NCBI GenBank assembly: GCA_903889845.1
Contig: CAISZB010000095.1
Location: 1-13,632 of the forward strand
Direction of reading: 5' to 3'
Source: an uncultured Verrucomicrobium sp.
GTDB taxonomy: Bacteria; Verrucomicrobiota; Verrucomicrobiia; Methylacidiphilales; GAS474
DNA: 13,632 nucleotides
Positions 1 through 7,834 of this stretch are shown here, in pieces (position 1 is the first letter of the stretch; each line of letters opens with the position of its first letter). The position numbers were made by a program, and so were the translations under genes. The notes under the pieces are model-generated. The model ran no database searches. It saw only the letters and a list, made by a program, of their open reading frames with translations, and was not told the DNA's origin.

Positions 1-432
1 AGCATGATCTTCCTGGGCCGCCTCCACCACCTGCCCGTCGCATTGGAAGGGGCGCTGAAGATGAAGGAGATCACCTACATCAAGGCCGAGGGCCATCCCG
101 CCGCCGAGCTGAAGCACGGCATCATCGCCCTCGTCGACGAGGCGACGCCCACCGTCCTCATCTGCCCGAAGGACTCCGTCTACGACAAGAACGTCAGCAC
201 CCTCCAGGAGATCAAGGCCCGCAACGGCTCCGTCATCGCCGTGGCGACCGAGGGGGACACGCAGATCGGCAAGATGGCCGACGACGTCTTCTTCATCCCC
301 GAGGCCCCGGAAGTCCTCCAGCCGATCCTCGCCGCGATCCCGCTCCAGCTCTTCGCCTACCACGTCGCCGTCCTCCTGGGCCGCGACGTCGACAAGCCCC
401 GGAACCTCGCGAAGAGCGTGACGGTGGAATAG
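1..432 (+). CDS. glmS: glutamine-fructose-6-phosphate aminotransferase, C-terminal part (5' truncated by the window)
   Basis: This is the last 143 residues of GlmS, which makes glucosamine-6-phosphate from fructose-6-phosphate and glutamine, the first step of UDP-GlcNAc and cell-wall synthesis in the cytoplasm. The reading frame is open from base 1 and ends at a TAG. Only the second sugar-isomerase (SIS) domain is present; the glutaminase domain lies outside the window. Landmarks are the GALKMKEI segment, ELKHG and the C-terminal tail RNLAKSVTVE. Local Glu23, His39 and Lys138 have the same spacing as the isomerase residues Glu488, His504 and Lys603 of the E. coli enzyme, so the active site looks intact. 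The usual KHGP is KHGI here. It is convergent with the nif operon, 97 nt from the nifV stop, and is probably unrelated to nitrogen fixation. Confidence 0.96.
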   Translation, partial: SMIFLGRLHHLPVALEGALKMKEITYIKAEGHPAAELKHGIIALVDEATPTVLICPKDSVYDKNVSTLQEIKARNGSVIAVATEGDTQIGKMADDVFFIPEAPEVLQPILAAIPLQLFAYHVAVLLGRDVDKPRNLAKSVTVE

Positions 433-439
433 GCCATCG

Positions 440-500
440 GGCCAATATTATTGGTCGTGTTGGAGCGACAATCAGGTTGGCAACCGTTTCAGCGGTCGCC
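440..500. terminator. candidate bidirectional terminator between glmS and nifV
   Basis: The 97-nt gap between two convergent genes holds two inverted repeats. The first pairs 440-446 with 450-456 (7 bp with one G-U, 3-nt loop). The second pairs 479-486 with 493-500 (8 bp with one G-U, 6-nt loop, GC-rich). Neither is followed by a clear U-tract on either strand, so they are not canonical intrinsic terminators. Their place between two convergent stop codons is the main argument for a role in 3'-end formation. Confidence 0.4.
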
Positions 501-529
501 CTCCCTGTTGAGTCAGCCCATTTTCTAAG

Positions 530-1693
530 CTATTCCCCCGGTCGCCCCACGCACCGCAACAGCTCCCCGTCCGTCAATGCCCGTTTCTTCCGCCGAGCGG
601 CGGCGCGGACGCGGCGGAGGGCGGCCTCGGCCTCCTCCTTCCCCAGCGCCACGCCCAGTTCCCCGCACCGCTGGCGGAGGGCGGCGGTGCCGGAGTGCCA
701 GCCGATGACGGGGGCCTGCGCGGCGGCGCCGACGTCCTCCGGGTGGACCGCCTCGTAGGTGTCCCGGTCGCGGGCGAGGGCGGCGCAATGGATGCCCGAC
801 TCGTGCCGGAAGGCGTGCGGGCCGGTCACCGCCTTGCCGGGGGCGGGGGTCCGCCCGGAGGCCTTCGCCACGGCGGCGCACAGGGCGGCGAGGTGGCGGG
901 TCTCGACGCCGCTATCGACGCCCGCGCTGACGCGGAGGGCGACGGCGACCTCCTCCAGCGCGGCGTTCCCCGCCCGCTCGCCGAGGCCGTTCACCGTCAC
1001 GCTGAGGCAGGAGGCGCCCGCCTCCCACGCGGCGAGGGTGTTCGCCGTCGCCATGCCGAGGTCGTTGTGGCCGTGGAATTCGAGGGGCTTTCCGCACAGG
1101 AGGGGGCGGAGGGAGCGGACGAGGGCGTGGACCTGGAGCGGCCCGAGGCAGCCGACGGTGTCGGCGATCCGCAGCCGGACGGCGCGCGACTGTGCGGCGG
1201 CGGCGGCGAAATCCTGCAAAAAGACCGGATCGGCCCGGCTGGCGTCCTGCGCGCCGACGGTCACGTAACTGAAGCCGGAGGCCGCCTCCCGCACCAGGCT
1301 TTCGAGCCGCCGCAAGACCTCGCGCCGGGTCAGACGCCACGTCCGCAGATGGAGGTCGGAGACGGGGAAGGAGAGGTGGACGCCGTGCGCCCCCGTTTTT
1401 CGGGCCGCCGCCAGGTCGCCCGGGAGGGCGCGGCACCACGTGAGGATCGGGACGAGGAGCCCCTCCGCGACGACGGCGCGGATGTCCCCGATCGCCGTCC
1501 GGCCCATCGCCGGGATGCCGACTTCCAGTTCCGGCACGCCCGCTTCCGCCAGGAGCCGGGCGAGGGCGATTTTCTCCCGCCGGGAGAAGACGACCCCCGC
1601 CGCCTGCTCCCCGTCGCGCAGCGTCGTATCGACGAGCCACGGACGGCGGTCCTCACTGGGGGCCGGAGGGGGAAGGCGGCGGGCGGCGGGCAT
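530..1693 (-). CDS. nifV: homocitrate synthase NifV
   Basis: NifV condenses acetyl-CoA with 2-oxoglutarate to give (R)-homocitrate, the organic ligand of FeMo-cofactor. The 387-residue protein has the DRE-TIM metallolyase landmarks: DTTLRDGE at 22-29 (catalytic Arg and metal-binding Asp), HGHND at 207-211 (metal-binding His pair), NGLGERAGN at 235-243 and HESGIH at 297-302. It lacks the C-terminal regulatory domain of LeuA, and the length is normal for NifV. The start ATG lies 11 nt after the ferredoxin stop. No good Shine-Dalgarno precedes it, so translation may depend on coupling to the upstream gene. It is the last gene of the operon. Isopropylmalate or citramalate synthase is the alternative reading, but the nif context and missing regulatory domain favour NifV. 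Confidence 0.93.
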   Translation of the reverse strand: MPAARRLPPPAPSEDRRPWLVDTTLRDGEQAAGVVFSRREKIALARLLAEAGVPELEVGIPAMGRTAIGDIRAVVAEGLLVPILTWCRALPGDLAAARKTGAHGVHLSFPVSDLHLRTWRLTRREVLRRLESLVREAASGFSYVTVGAQDASRADPVFLQDFAAAAAQSRAVRLRIADTVGCLGPLQVHALVRSLRPLLCGKPLEFHGHNDLGMATANTLAAWEAGASCLSVTVNGLGERAGNAALEEVAVALRVSAGVDSGVETRHLAALCAAVAKASGRTPAPGKAVTGPHAFRHESGIHCAALARDRDTYEAVHPEDVGAAAQAPVIGWHSGTAALRQRCGELGVALGKEEAEAALRRVRAAARRKKRALTDGELLRCVGRPGE

Positions 1694-1704
1694 GGGGGTT
1701 CGGG

Positions 1705-2007
1705 TCAGGCGGCCAGGACGTGCTCCGCCGCGACCTCGCCCTCGCCTTCGAGGAAATCGAGGATCTGGTCGGCGACCTCCTCGGTGACGCCCTTGAACCA
1801 GCGCCCCTCGGGGTAGACGACGACGACGGGGCCGTGGACGCAGAGGTTCATGCAGCCGGTGTTCGTGACCATGGCATCGAGGCTCCGGTCCTCGGCCTCC
1901 TCGGTCAGGTATTGGAAGAGCTGGGCGGCCTGCTTGTTGCAGACGCCGGTGACGGCCCCGTTGCGGAAGCTGCCGCAGACGAGGATGTGATGCTTGGGTT
2001 TGTTCAT
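1705..2007 (-). CDS. thioredoxin-like [2Fe-2S] ferredoxin (Shethna/FeSI type)
   Basis: This 100-residue protein matches the thioredoxin-fold [2Fe-2S] ferredoxin family, which includes Azotobacter Shethna protein I and the Clostridium pasteurianum [2Fe-2S] ferredoxin. Cys11, Cys23, Cys52 and Cys56 (C-x11-C and C-x3-C) are the four expected cluster ligands. The start [13 protein letters not shown] is typical, and there is no signal peptide. In known nif clusters such proteins are commonly encoded near nifB, nifV or nifEN and are thought to be redox partners of nitrogenase or of cofactor assembly; the exact partner cannot be read from sequence. It lies 36 nt after nifB and 11 nt before nifV in the same direction, so it should be co-transcribed. 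Confidence 0.9.
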   Translation of the reverse strand: MNKPKHHILVCGSFRNGAVTGVCNKQAAQLFQYLTEEAEDRSLDAMVTNTGCMNLCVHGPVVVVYPEGRWFKGVTEEVADQILDFLEGEGEVAAEHVLAA

Positions 2008-2043
2008 GGTGTTTAGGGTTTGGGGATTCGCTTTTGAATTCGT

Positions 2044-3405
2044 TCAGGCGCAGCCGGTCCCGCTGCCGCGGCAGGAGGAGCCGGAATTGCAACTCGTGAA
2101 GCGCTTCCGCAGCGCGGCGGGGATCGGCTGGTTGTTGAAGACGGAGCGGAGGCCGACCTCGATCAGGCCCTCCATCTCGATCACCTCGATGCCGCATTCC
2201 TCGATGATCGTCTTGGGTGAGGGACCGGCGGCGGTGACGAGGAAGGCCCGGCAATCGTGGAGCAGCGCGGCCAGTTCCTTCCAGCGGTGGGCGCCGGTGC
2301 CGGGGGCGGGGGCGGTCCGCCGCTCGACGAAGCGGCAGCCCGACTCGCTCTCCGTGTCGTGGCGGAAGACGAGGATGCGGGCGGCCTCGCCCAGGTGCTG
2401 ATTGACGAGCATCCCCTCCTGGCTGGCGACGGCGACGTAAGGGCGGTCGGCAATAGGGGTCTGAGCGAAGGAGGAACGGGAGAAGCGGGTCAGGGTGTCC
2501 ATTTGGTCTCGGGTCATTTTTTCGTCGATCAGGCCGACGGCGTCGGCGCGGCAGCGGGCGCAATGGGTCATCTGCGGGAGGCTTTGCCCGCTCTTCAGCC
2601 GGACGCGGGCCAGCATCGCGGCGTCGGGCTCCGGCAGCTCCTCGAAGGCGGCCCCGGCGACGGGGACCATCGGAATGCAGTTCATCAGGTCGGCCCCCAT
2701 GCCGAGGGCCTTCTTCGCCACCTCGGGGATGTGGTGGTCGTTGACGCCGGGGATGACGATGGAGTTGATCTTCGTCACGATCCCGTGCTCCTTCAGGAGG
2801 CGGAGGGCCTCCCATTGGCGGGAGAGGAGGACCTCGGCGGCGGCGAGGCCGCGCAGGGGCACCTTCCCGTCGCGGACCCACGAATAGATCTTCGCGCCGA
2901 CGGCGGGGTCGACGGCGTTGATCGTGAGGGTGACGTGGCCGACCTTCAACTCGGCCAGTTCCGGGATGTGCGGAATGATGCCGAGGCCGTTGCTGGCCAG
3001 GCAGAGGATCAGCTCCGGGAAGGCGGCGCGGGTCAGGCGCAGCGTCTCCATCGTCTCTTCCGGGTTGGCGAAGGGGTCGCCGGGACCGGCGATGCCCATG
3101 ACGGTGATCTCCGGGCGCTCCGCCAGGATTTCCTTCAGGTAGGCGACAGCCTGGGCCGGTTTCAGGATCGTGCTGGTGACGCCGGGGCGGCTCTCGTTGA
3201 CGCAGTCGAACTTCCGGTTGCAGAACCCGCACTGGATGTTGCAGCGCGGGGCGACGGGGAGGTGGATGCGCCCGAAGGTCCGGTGGGCCTCCTTGCTGAA
3301 GCAGGGATGCTTCGCGAAGTCGGGCCGCAGGGGATCGGTCCCCGCCTCCACGGGCAGAGGCTCTTGAGACTGAGACTGAGACTTAAAGGTAGCTGTATCC
3401 GACAT
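2044..3405 (-). CDS. nifB: FeMo-cofactor biosynthesis protein NifB (radical SAM + NifX-like domain)
   Basis: NifB is the radical SAM enzyme that fuses two [4Fe-4S] units, inserts a carbide derived from S-adenosylmethionine and adds sulfur to make the 8Fe core NifB-co. In the 453 residues, Cys55, Cys59 and Cys62 form the CxxxCxxC SAM-cluster motif. HPC (Cys35), Cys68 and HCARC (Cys282, Cys285) are conserved cysteines outside it, some of them substrate-cluster ligands in the family, and GIAGPGDP at 104-111 is the SAM-binding glycine motif. A NifX/NafY-like cofactor-binding domain follows at about 322-435, then a Cys/Gly/Ser-rich tail with Cys439, Cys445 and Cys452. The ATG lies 23 nt inside the end of nifN, with an AGGAG Shine-Dalgarno five to seven bases upstream, so the overlap is real. 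The SQSQSQ stretch near the N-terminus comes from a hexanucleotide repeat. Confidence 0.97.
   Translation of the reverse strand: MSDTATFKSQSQSQEPLPVEAGTDPLRPDFAKHPCFSKEAHRTFGRIHLPVAPRCNIQCGFCNRKFDCVNESRPGVTSTILKPAQAVAYLKEILAERPEITVMGIAGPGDPFANPEETMETLRLTRAAFPELILCLASNGLGIIPHIPELAELKVGHVTLTINAVDPAVGAKIYSWVRDGKVPLRGLAAAEVLLSRQWEALRLLKEHGIVTKINSIVIPGVNDHHIPEVAKKALGMGADLMNCIPMVPVAGAAFEELPEPDAAMLARVRLKSGQSLPQMTHCARCRADAVGLIDEKMTRDQMDTLTRFSRSSFAQTPIADRPYVAVASQEGMLVNQHLGEAARILVFRHDTESESGCRFVERRTAPAPGTGAHRWKELAALLHDCRAFLVTAAGPSPKTIIEECGIEVIEMEGLIEVGLRSVFNNQPIPAALRKRFTSCNSGSSCRGSGTGCA
3366..3383. repeat. three perfect tandem copies of the hexamer GAGACT
   Basis: Three perfect copies of GAGACT (plus-strand reading) sit inside the 5' end of nifB and touch the nifN stop codon. 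On the coding strand they give the SQSQSQ run at NifB residues 9-14. The unit is six bases, so slippage would add or remove Ser-Gln pairs without a frameshift. Confidence 0.85.
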
Positions 3406-4786
3406 GGGAGTTCTCCTGTTTATGTTCCATCAACGTGTTCACGACCGCGTCGAAGAGGTGCTGTGCGCCCCGGTAGCCGAGGTGGACGATCCGTTGCGCC
3501 CCGACGCGGTCGTGGATCGGGAAGCCGACGCGGACGAGGGGGATTTTCAGCTTCCGGGCGAGCGAGTAGCCCTTGCTGTTCCCGAGGAGGAAGTCGGGCT
3601 TGGCTTCCGTCGCCGCGTCGGTGATGTCGGTGAAATCGACGCCGGAAAGGACCTGGCACGCGGCGGGCAGTTCCGGGACGGCGGCCCGCAGCGAGGCAAT
3701 CAGCGCGCCGCTCCGGCCCCCGGAGGCGACGACGACCGGCTCGACGCCGATCTCGCACAGGAAGGAGGCGAGGCCGATGACCATATCCTCCTCGCCGTAG
3801 AGGACGGCCTTTTTCCCGGCGATGTACTTGTGGCCGTCGATCATCGCGTCGATGAAGCGGCCCCGCTCCTGTGCGTGGGCGCGGGGCGTCGTCCGCCCGC
3901 TGAGGGTCTCCAGCAACTGGAAGAAGGCGTCGCTCTCCCGGATGCCGATGGGGAGGCCGAGGGGGCGGTGGGGGATCGAGAACTTCTTCTCCAGGTCGTC
4001 GGCCGCGCCCGCTTTCCCGGCGAGGGTCCGGCCGAAGGTGATCGAGACCTGGGAGGAGCCGAGGGCCCGGATCGCGTCGAGCGGGGTGCCGCCCTCGGGG
4101 AGCTTCTGGTATTCGGCCCAGCTCGGCCCGTCCATGCTCTCCGAGTAGTCGGGGAGGAGGGTGTAGGCGAGGCCGAAGTCGCGGAGGATTTCCTTCAGGT
4201 GGCGGAGGTCGGCGGCGGAGACCATGCCGGGGAAGAGGTTGACCCGCCGCGTCCGCTCCCCGCCGACGGCCAGCGCCTGGGCGACCGACCGGACGGCGGC
4301 GTGGAAGCCGTCGATGTGGGTGCCGGTGTAGCTGGGGGTCGAGACGTGGACCATCTCCGGGTGGCCCTCCTCCCAGTGCTTGCTGAGGTACTCGTGGAAG
4401 AGGCGCTTCATGTCCTCGCCGATCGTCTCGCTGAGGCAGGTGGTGGCGACGCCGATCATCTGCGGCTTGTATCCCTTCACGACGTTCGCGATCCCGGCCT
4501 CGAAGTTCGACTTCCCCCCGAAGATCGCCGACTCCTCGGAGAAGTTCGACGCCGCGATGTCGATCGGCTCGCGGAAATGGCTGATGAGGTAGCGCCGGAT
4601 GTAGGTGGAGCAGCCCTGGGAGCCGTGGAGGAAGGGGATGCATCCCTCGATGCCGCGGAAGGCGAGGCAGGCGCCGAGCGGGGTGCAGAGCTTGCAGGCG
4701 TTCCGCGTCGAGGCGGCGTGATGGAACTGCGGCTCGTCGAGGTCGTCGTCATCCAGGCCGGGGCCTTGGAGGGGGAGCGTTTTCAT
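3383..4786 (-). CDS. nifN: FeMo-cofactor scaffold subunit NifN
   Basis: NifN is the NifK-like subunit of the NifEN scaffold on which the NifB-co precursor is matured with Mo and homocitrate before transfer to NifDK. The 467-residue protein contains CKLCTPLGACLAFRGI near residues 31-46 and HGSQGC at 54-59. TTCLSETIGED begins at 115. Cys34, Cys59 and Cys117 correspond to the P-cluster ligands of NifK and should hold the scaffold's [4Fe-4S] cluster. The SSQVSITFGRT and GFPIHDRVGA segments are NifN-like. The N-terminal stretch is acidic (LDDDDLDEP). Start ATG and nifE stop share four bases (ATGA), a classic translational coupling that suits a 1:1 complex. It overlaps nifB by 23 nt at its 3' end. 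Confidence 0.96.
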   Translation of the reverse strand: MKTLPLQGPGLDDDDLDEPQFHHAASTRNACKLCTPLGACLAFRGIEGCIPFLHGSQGCSTYIRRYLISHFREPIDIAASNFSEESAIFGGKSNFEAGIANVVKGYKPQMIGVATTCLSETIGEDMKRLFHEYLSKHWEEGHPEMVHVSTPSYTGTHIDGFHAAVRSVAQALAVGGERTRRVNLFPGMVSAADLRHLKEILRDFGLAYTLLPDYSESMDGPSWAEYQKLPEGGTPLDAIRALGSSQVSITFGRTLAGKAGAADDLEKKFSIPHRPLGLPIGIRESDAFFQLLETLSGRTTPRAHAQERGRFIDAMIDGHKYIAGKKAVLYGEEDMVIGLASFLCEIGVEPVVVASGGRSGALIASLRAAVPELPAACQVLSGVDFTDITDAATEAKPDFLLGNSKGYSLARKLKIPLVRVGFPIHDRVGAQRIVHLGYRGAQHLFDAVVNTLMEHKQENSHVGYSYL

Positions 4787-6174
4787 ACGGCGATCTCCTG
4801 GTGTTGGGCGGGGACAGCCTTCCGCCGTTTCCGGGGGGCGAACTGCCAGACGGGGGAATTGACCGAGTTACAGACTTCCCGCGCGAAGTTGAGCATGCCG
4901 ACGAACCCGGCCAGGGGTTCCTTCCGCTCGTGGTTGTGGTCGCAGAAGGCGATGCCGAGCTTGTAGGCGATGGGCCGCTCCTTGACGCCGCCGATGAAGA
5001 GATCGACGTCGGCCTCCAGGCAGAATTGCGCCAGCTCCAACGGGTTCGAGTCGTCGACGACGATCGTGCCGGGGTCGCAGATTTCCTGGAGCTTCACGTA
5101 ATCCTCCGGGCCGCCCGTCTGGGAGCCGACGACGGCGGTCTGCATGCCGAGGAGCTTCAAAGCGCGGACGAGGGAGAAGGCCTTGAACGCGCCGCCGACG
5201 TAGATCGCCGCCTTCCGCCCTTCCAGGCGGCGGCGGTATTCGCGGAGCTGCGGGGTGATCGCCTCGACCTCCTCGCGGACCAGGTCCTCGGCCCGTTCCA
5301 GGATCGTCGGATCGTCGGGGAAAAAGCGGGCCGCCTCGTAGAGGGCCGCCGCCATGTCCTCGATCCCGAAGTAGGAGACCCGCTTCTGCGGGATGCCGTA
5401 GTCGGCCTCCATCTTCTTCCCCAGCGCCGTCATCGAGCCGGAGCACTGGACCAGGTTCAGCTTCGCGCCGTGGGCGCGGCGGATGTCGGCGATCCGGGCG
5501 TCTCCCGTGATGCAGGCGACGACGTCGATTCCCATCCGCTTGTAGTAGTCCCGGATGATCCACGTCTCCCCGGCGAGGTTGAAGTCCCCCAGGATATTGA
5601 TGCTATGCGGGCCGACGTCCTCCGTGGAGCCGGTGCCGACGAGGCGGTAGACGGCCTCGCAGGCGGCACGGTAGCCGTCCTTCTTCGTCCCCTTGAAGCC
5701 CTCCGAGGCGACGGGGAGGACGGGAATCCCCTTCTCCGCCGTCACCTTCTTGCAGACGGCGGCGACGTCGTCCCCGATGACGCCGACGATGCACGTCGAA
5801 TAGACGAAAGCGGCCTCGGGCTGGTGCGCGTCGATCAGCTCGATCAGGGCGTGGTAGAGTTTCTTCTCCCCGCCGTAGATGACGTCCATCTCGCGGAGGT
5901 CGGTGGAGAAGCTGTTCCGGTGAAGCTGCGGGCCGCTGGAGAGGGCGCCCCGGATGTCCCACGTGTAGGCGGCGCACCCGATCGGGCCGTGGACGAGGTG
6001 GAGCGCGTCGGCGATCGGGTAGAGGACGACGCGCGACCCGCAGAAGACGCAGGCCCGCTGGCTGACGGAGCCCGCTGCGCTGTGCTTGTCGCACGCGATG
6101 GGGGCGGCAGAGTCCTGCCCGGGGTTTGCACCCGTTTGCCGTACCTGTTTTTGCCGGTCGGGCAGGATCTCCAT
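4783..6174 (-). CDS. nifE: FeMo-cofactor scaffold subunit NifE
   Basis: NifE is the NifD-like subunit of the NifEN scaffold. The 463 residues carry the family's conserved cysteines: RACVFCGS (Cys42), HGPIGC (Cys67) and YSTCIVGVIGDD (Cys128) for the interface [4Fe-4S] cluster. LVQCSGSMTALGKKM (Cys244) corresponds to the cofactor-binding Cys of NifD. The EGFKGTKKDGY segment replaces the VSQSxGHHxAN of NifD, which identifies it as NifE rather than a NifD paralogue. The start is well supported: AGGAGA, then five bases (ACCCC), then ATG. It follows the ferredoxin gene after 29 nt and overlaps nifN by 4 nt. Confidence 0.97.
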   Translation of the reverse strand: MEILPDRQKQVRQTGANPGQDSAAPIACDKHSAAGSVSQRACVFCGSRVVLYPIADALHLVHGPIGCAAYTWDIRGALSSGPQLHRNSFSTDLREMDVIYGGEKKLYHALIELIDAHQPEAAFVYSTCIVGVIGDDVAAVCKKVTAEKGIPVLPVASEGFKGTKKDGYRAACEAVYRLVGTGSTEDVGPHSINILGDFNLAGETWIIRDYYKRMGIDVVACITGDARIADIRRAHGAKLNLVQCSGSMTALGKKMEADYGIPQKRVSYFGIEDMAAALYEAARFFPDDPTILERAEDLVREEVEAITPQLREYRRRLEGRKAAIYVGGAFKAFSLVRALKLLGMQTAVVGSQTGGPEDYVKLQEICDPGTIVVDDSNPLELAQFCLEADVDLFIGGVKERPIAYKLGIAFCDHNHERKEPLAGFVGMLNFAREVCNSVNSPVWQFAPRKRRKAVPAQHQEIAV

Positions 6175-6203
6175 GGGGTTCTCCTAGAGCTGCTTTCCTG
6201 GGT

Positions 6204-6389
6204 TTACGGCGAGGCCTCGGTCAACAGCATCGCGTCGACGGGGCAGACCGCCTCGCAGTTGCCGCAGTTGGTGCAGCGGGCGGGATCGACGACCGCGAGG
6301 TCGCCCCGCATCCGGATCGATTCCTCGGGGCAGACCCCGACGCACGACCCGCAGCCCTCGCACCGTTCCGATTTCACGACATAAGCCAT
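6204..6389 (-). CDS. 2[4Fe-4S] ferredoxin
   Basis: A small bacterial-type ferredoxin of 61 residues with two CxxCxxCxxxC motifs: Cys10, 13, 16, 20 and Cys39, 42, 45, 49, each followed by proline (CPEE, CPVD). It should carry two low-potential [4Fe-4S] clusters and serve as an electron donor, plausibly to NifH or to the assembly reactions of NifB/NifEN. Residues outside the two motifs are few, so there is no extra domain. The ATG is preceded by a GGAG Shine-Dalgarno. It sits 32 nt after nifK and 29 nt before nifE in the same direction, and is short enough to be missed by automatic gene calling. Confidence 0.94.
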   Translation of the reverse strand: MAYVVKSERCEGCGSCVGVCPEESIRMRGDLAVVDPARCTNCGNCEAVCPVDAMLLTEASP

Positions 6390-6421
6390 AGTTTTCTCCG
6401 TTGGGTTTTTGCCTTGGGGGA

Positions 6422-7795
6422 CTATTGGACCAGCTCGAACCACTCCTCGTCGCACTCGCGGTCCTTCTTGTCCAGGAGGGCGTCGCTCATCTTCTCGACG
6501 AGGCGCATCGCACCCATGTACCCGGCGGCGGGGAAGCAGCGGTGCCCGGCGCGGTCGAGGATCGGGAAGCCGAAGCGGACGAGCGGGACGTTCTCCGCCC
6601 GGGCGATGTATTTCCCGTAGGTGTTCCCGATGAGGAGGTCGACCGGCTCCCGCTTCATCAACTGGTGCAGCTCGAACATGTCGGCGTTCTGCTTGATGAT
6701 GGCGTTGGGGGCGTGGTCCTTCAGGATCTCGGCGATGCGCCGCTCGAAGTGCTGGCCGGGCGTCCCGGTGAAGACGTAGGCCGGCTTCATGTCGAGTTCG
6801 ACGAGGAACTGGACCAGGGCGATGACGTGGTCGGGATCGCCGCAGACGGCGACCCGCTTCTCGAAGAAGTATTGGTGCAGGTCCCCCATCAGATCGACGA
6901 GGCGGCCGCGCTCCTCCTCGATCTGCTCCGGGACGTCGGCGGCACCGTATTGCCGGAGGGCGTCGATGAAGGCGTCGGTCGGCCCCAGGCCGAAGGGGAG
7001 GTCGAGCGGGACGGAGGGGACATTGCACTTGTTCTCCAGCTCCGTGGCGGCGGGGAGGGAAGCAAAGTGGCCGAGGGCGAGGGTGGCGATGCTGTCCCCC
7101 GTGCTCCGGATCTGGTCGACCGTCGCGCCGCCCTTCGGATACATCTCGTAGGTCCCGGTCTGGGCCGTGTCGAGGACGTTGGAGGTGTCGGGCAGGACGA
7201 CGGCGTTGACGCCCATCAGCCCGGCCAGGCGCTTGATCTCCCGCATGTCGGCGGGATCGACGTAGCCGGGGAGGATGTTGAGCTGGTCGCGCGGCGTCCC
7301 GGTGTTCTCCGCCAGGTAGCGGAGGGTGGACCGGACCATGTTCGCGAAGCCGGTGACGTGGGAGCCGGTGAAGCTCGGCGTGTTCGTGTGGATCACGTGC
7401 TTCCCGGGGGGGATCGTCCCGTCTTCCTGGGACTTCTTGATCATCATCGGGATGTCGTCCCCGATGACCTCGGAGAGACAGGTGGTGTGGACGGCGACGA
7501 TGTCGGGCTCGTAGATGCTGAAGATGTTCTTCAGCGCCTGCGTCATGTTCGAGAGGCCGCCGAAGACCGAGGCCCCCTCGGTGAAGGAGCTGGTCGTCGC
7601 CATCGCCGGCTCCTTGTGGTGCCGGGTGAGGTGGCTGCGGTGGTAGGAGCAGCAGCCCTGGGAGCCGTGGCTGTGCGGCATGCAGCGGTGGATGCCGAGG
7701 GCGGCATACATCGCGCCGATGGGCTGGCAGGTCTTGGCGGGGTTGATCCGCAGGGCTTCGCGCGGCAGGATCTCGGTGGTGGTTCCGGTGGGCGT
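6422..7795 (-). CDS. nifK: nitrogenase molybdenum-iron protein beta chain NifK, probable ACG start
   Basis: NifK is the beta subunit of the MoFe protein; it shares the P-cluster with NifD and docks NifH. Read from the ACG at 7795 it has 457 residues, the usual size for the anaerobe-type NifK without the long N-terminal extension. Cys23 (KTCQPIGA), Cys48 (HGSQGC) and Cys106 (TTCLSEVIGDD) are the P-cluster ligands, and TPSFTGSHVTGF is the conserved segment containing the P-cluster serine. The first in-frame ATG (7711) lies after Cys23 and would delete a P-cluster ligand, so it cannot be the true start. No ATG, GTG or TTG exists between the in-frame nifD stop and 7711. A CTG at 7766-7768 is the main alternative, with poorer spacing to a ribosome-binding site. 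Confidence 0.95.
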   Translation of the reverse strand, partial: TPTGTTTEILPREALRINPAKTCQPIGAMYAALGIHRCMPHSHGSQGCCSYHRSHLTRHHKEPAMATTSSFTEGASVFGGLSNMTQALKNIFSIYEPDIVAVHTTCLSEVIGDDIPMMIKKSQEDGTIPPGKHVIHTNTPSFTGSHVTGFANMVRSTLRYLAENTGTPRDQLNILPGYVDPADMREIKRLAGLMGVNAVVLPDTSNVLDTAQTGTYEMYPKGGATVDQIRSTGDSIATLALGHFASLPAATELENKCNVPSVPLDLPFGLGPTDAFIDALRQYGAADVPEQIEEERGRLVDLMGDLHQYFFEKRVAVCGDPDHVIALVQFLVELDMKPAYVFTGTPGQHFERRIAEILKDHAPNAIIKQNADMFELHQLMKREPVDLLIGNTYGKYIARAENVPLVRFGFPILDRAGHRCFPAAGYMGAMRLVEKMSDALLDKKDRECDEEWFELVQ

Positions 7796-7806
7796 GGGGT
7801 TCCTTT
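7793..7806 (-). promoter_or_regulatory. ribosome binding site and probable ACG start codon of nifK
   Basis: On the minus strand AAAGGA is followed by ACCCC and then ACG. The nifE start in the same operon reads AGGAGA, ACCCC, ATG, so the spacer is identical and only the middle base of the start codon differs. The deduced N-terminus MPTGTTTEILPREALRINPAK runs directly into the conserved NifK sequence. A single-base sequencing error or recent mutation from ATG would look the same. Confidence 0.7.
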
Positions 7807-7834
7807 GTCGGTGGAGGGTTTTGCGGGGTGGACC

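Noticed and set aside
695..1816. Plus-strand open frame opposite nifV and the [2Fe-2S] ferredoxin
   Set aside because: It has arginine/glycine/alanine-rich composition and no recognisable motif. NifV catalytic motifs are intact on the opposite strand.
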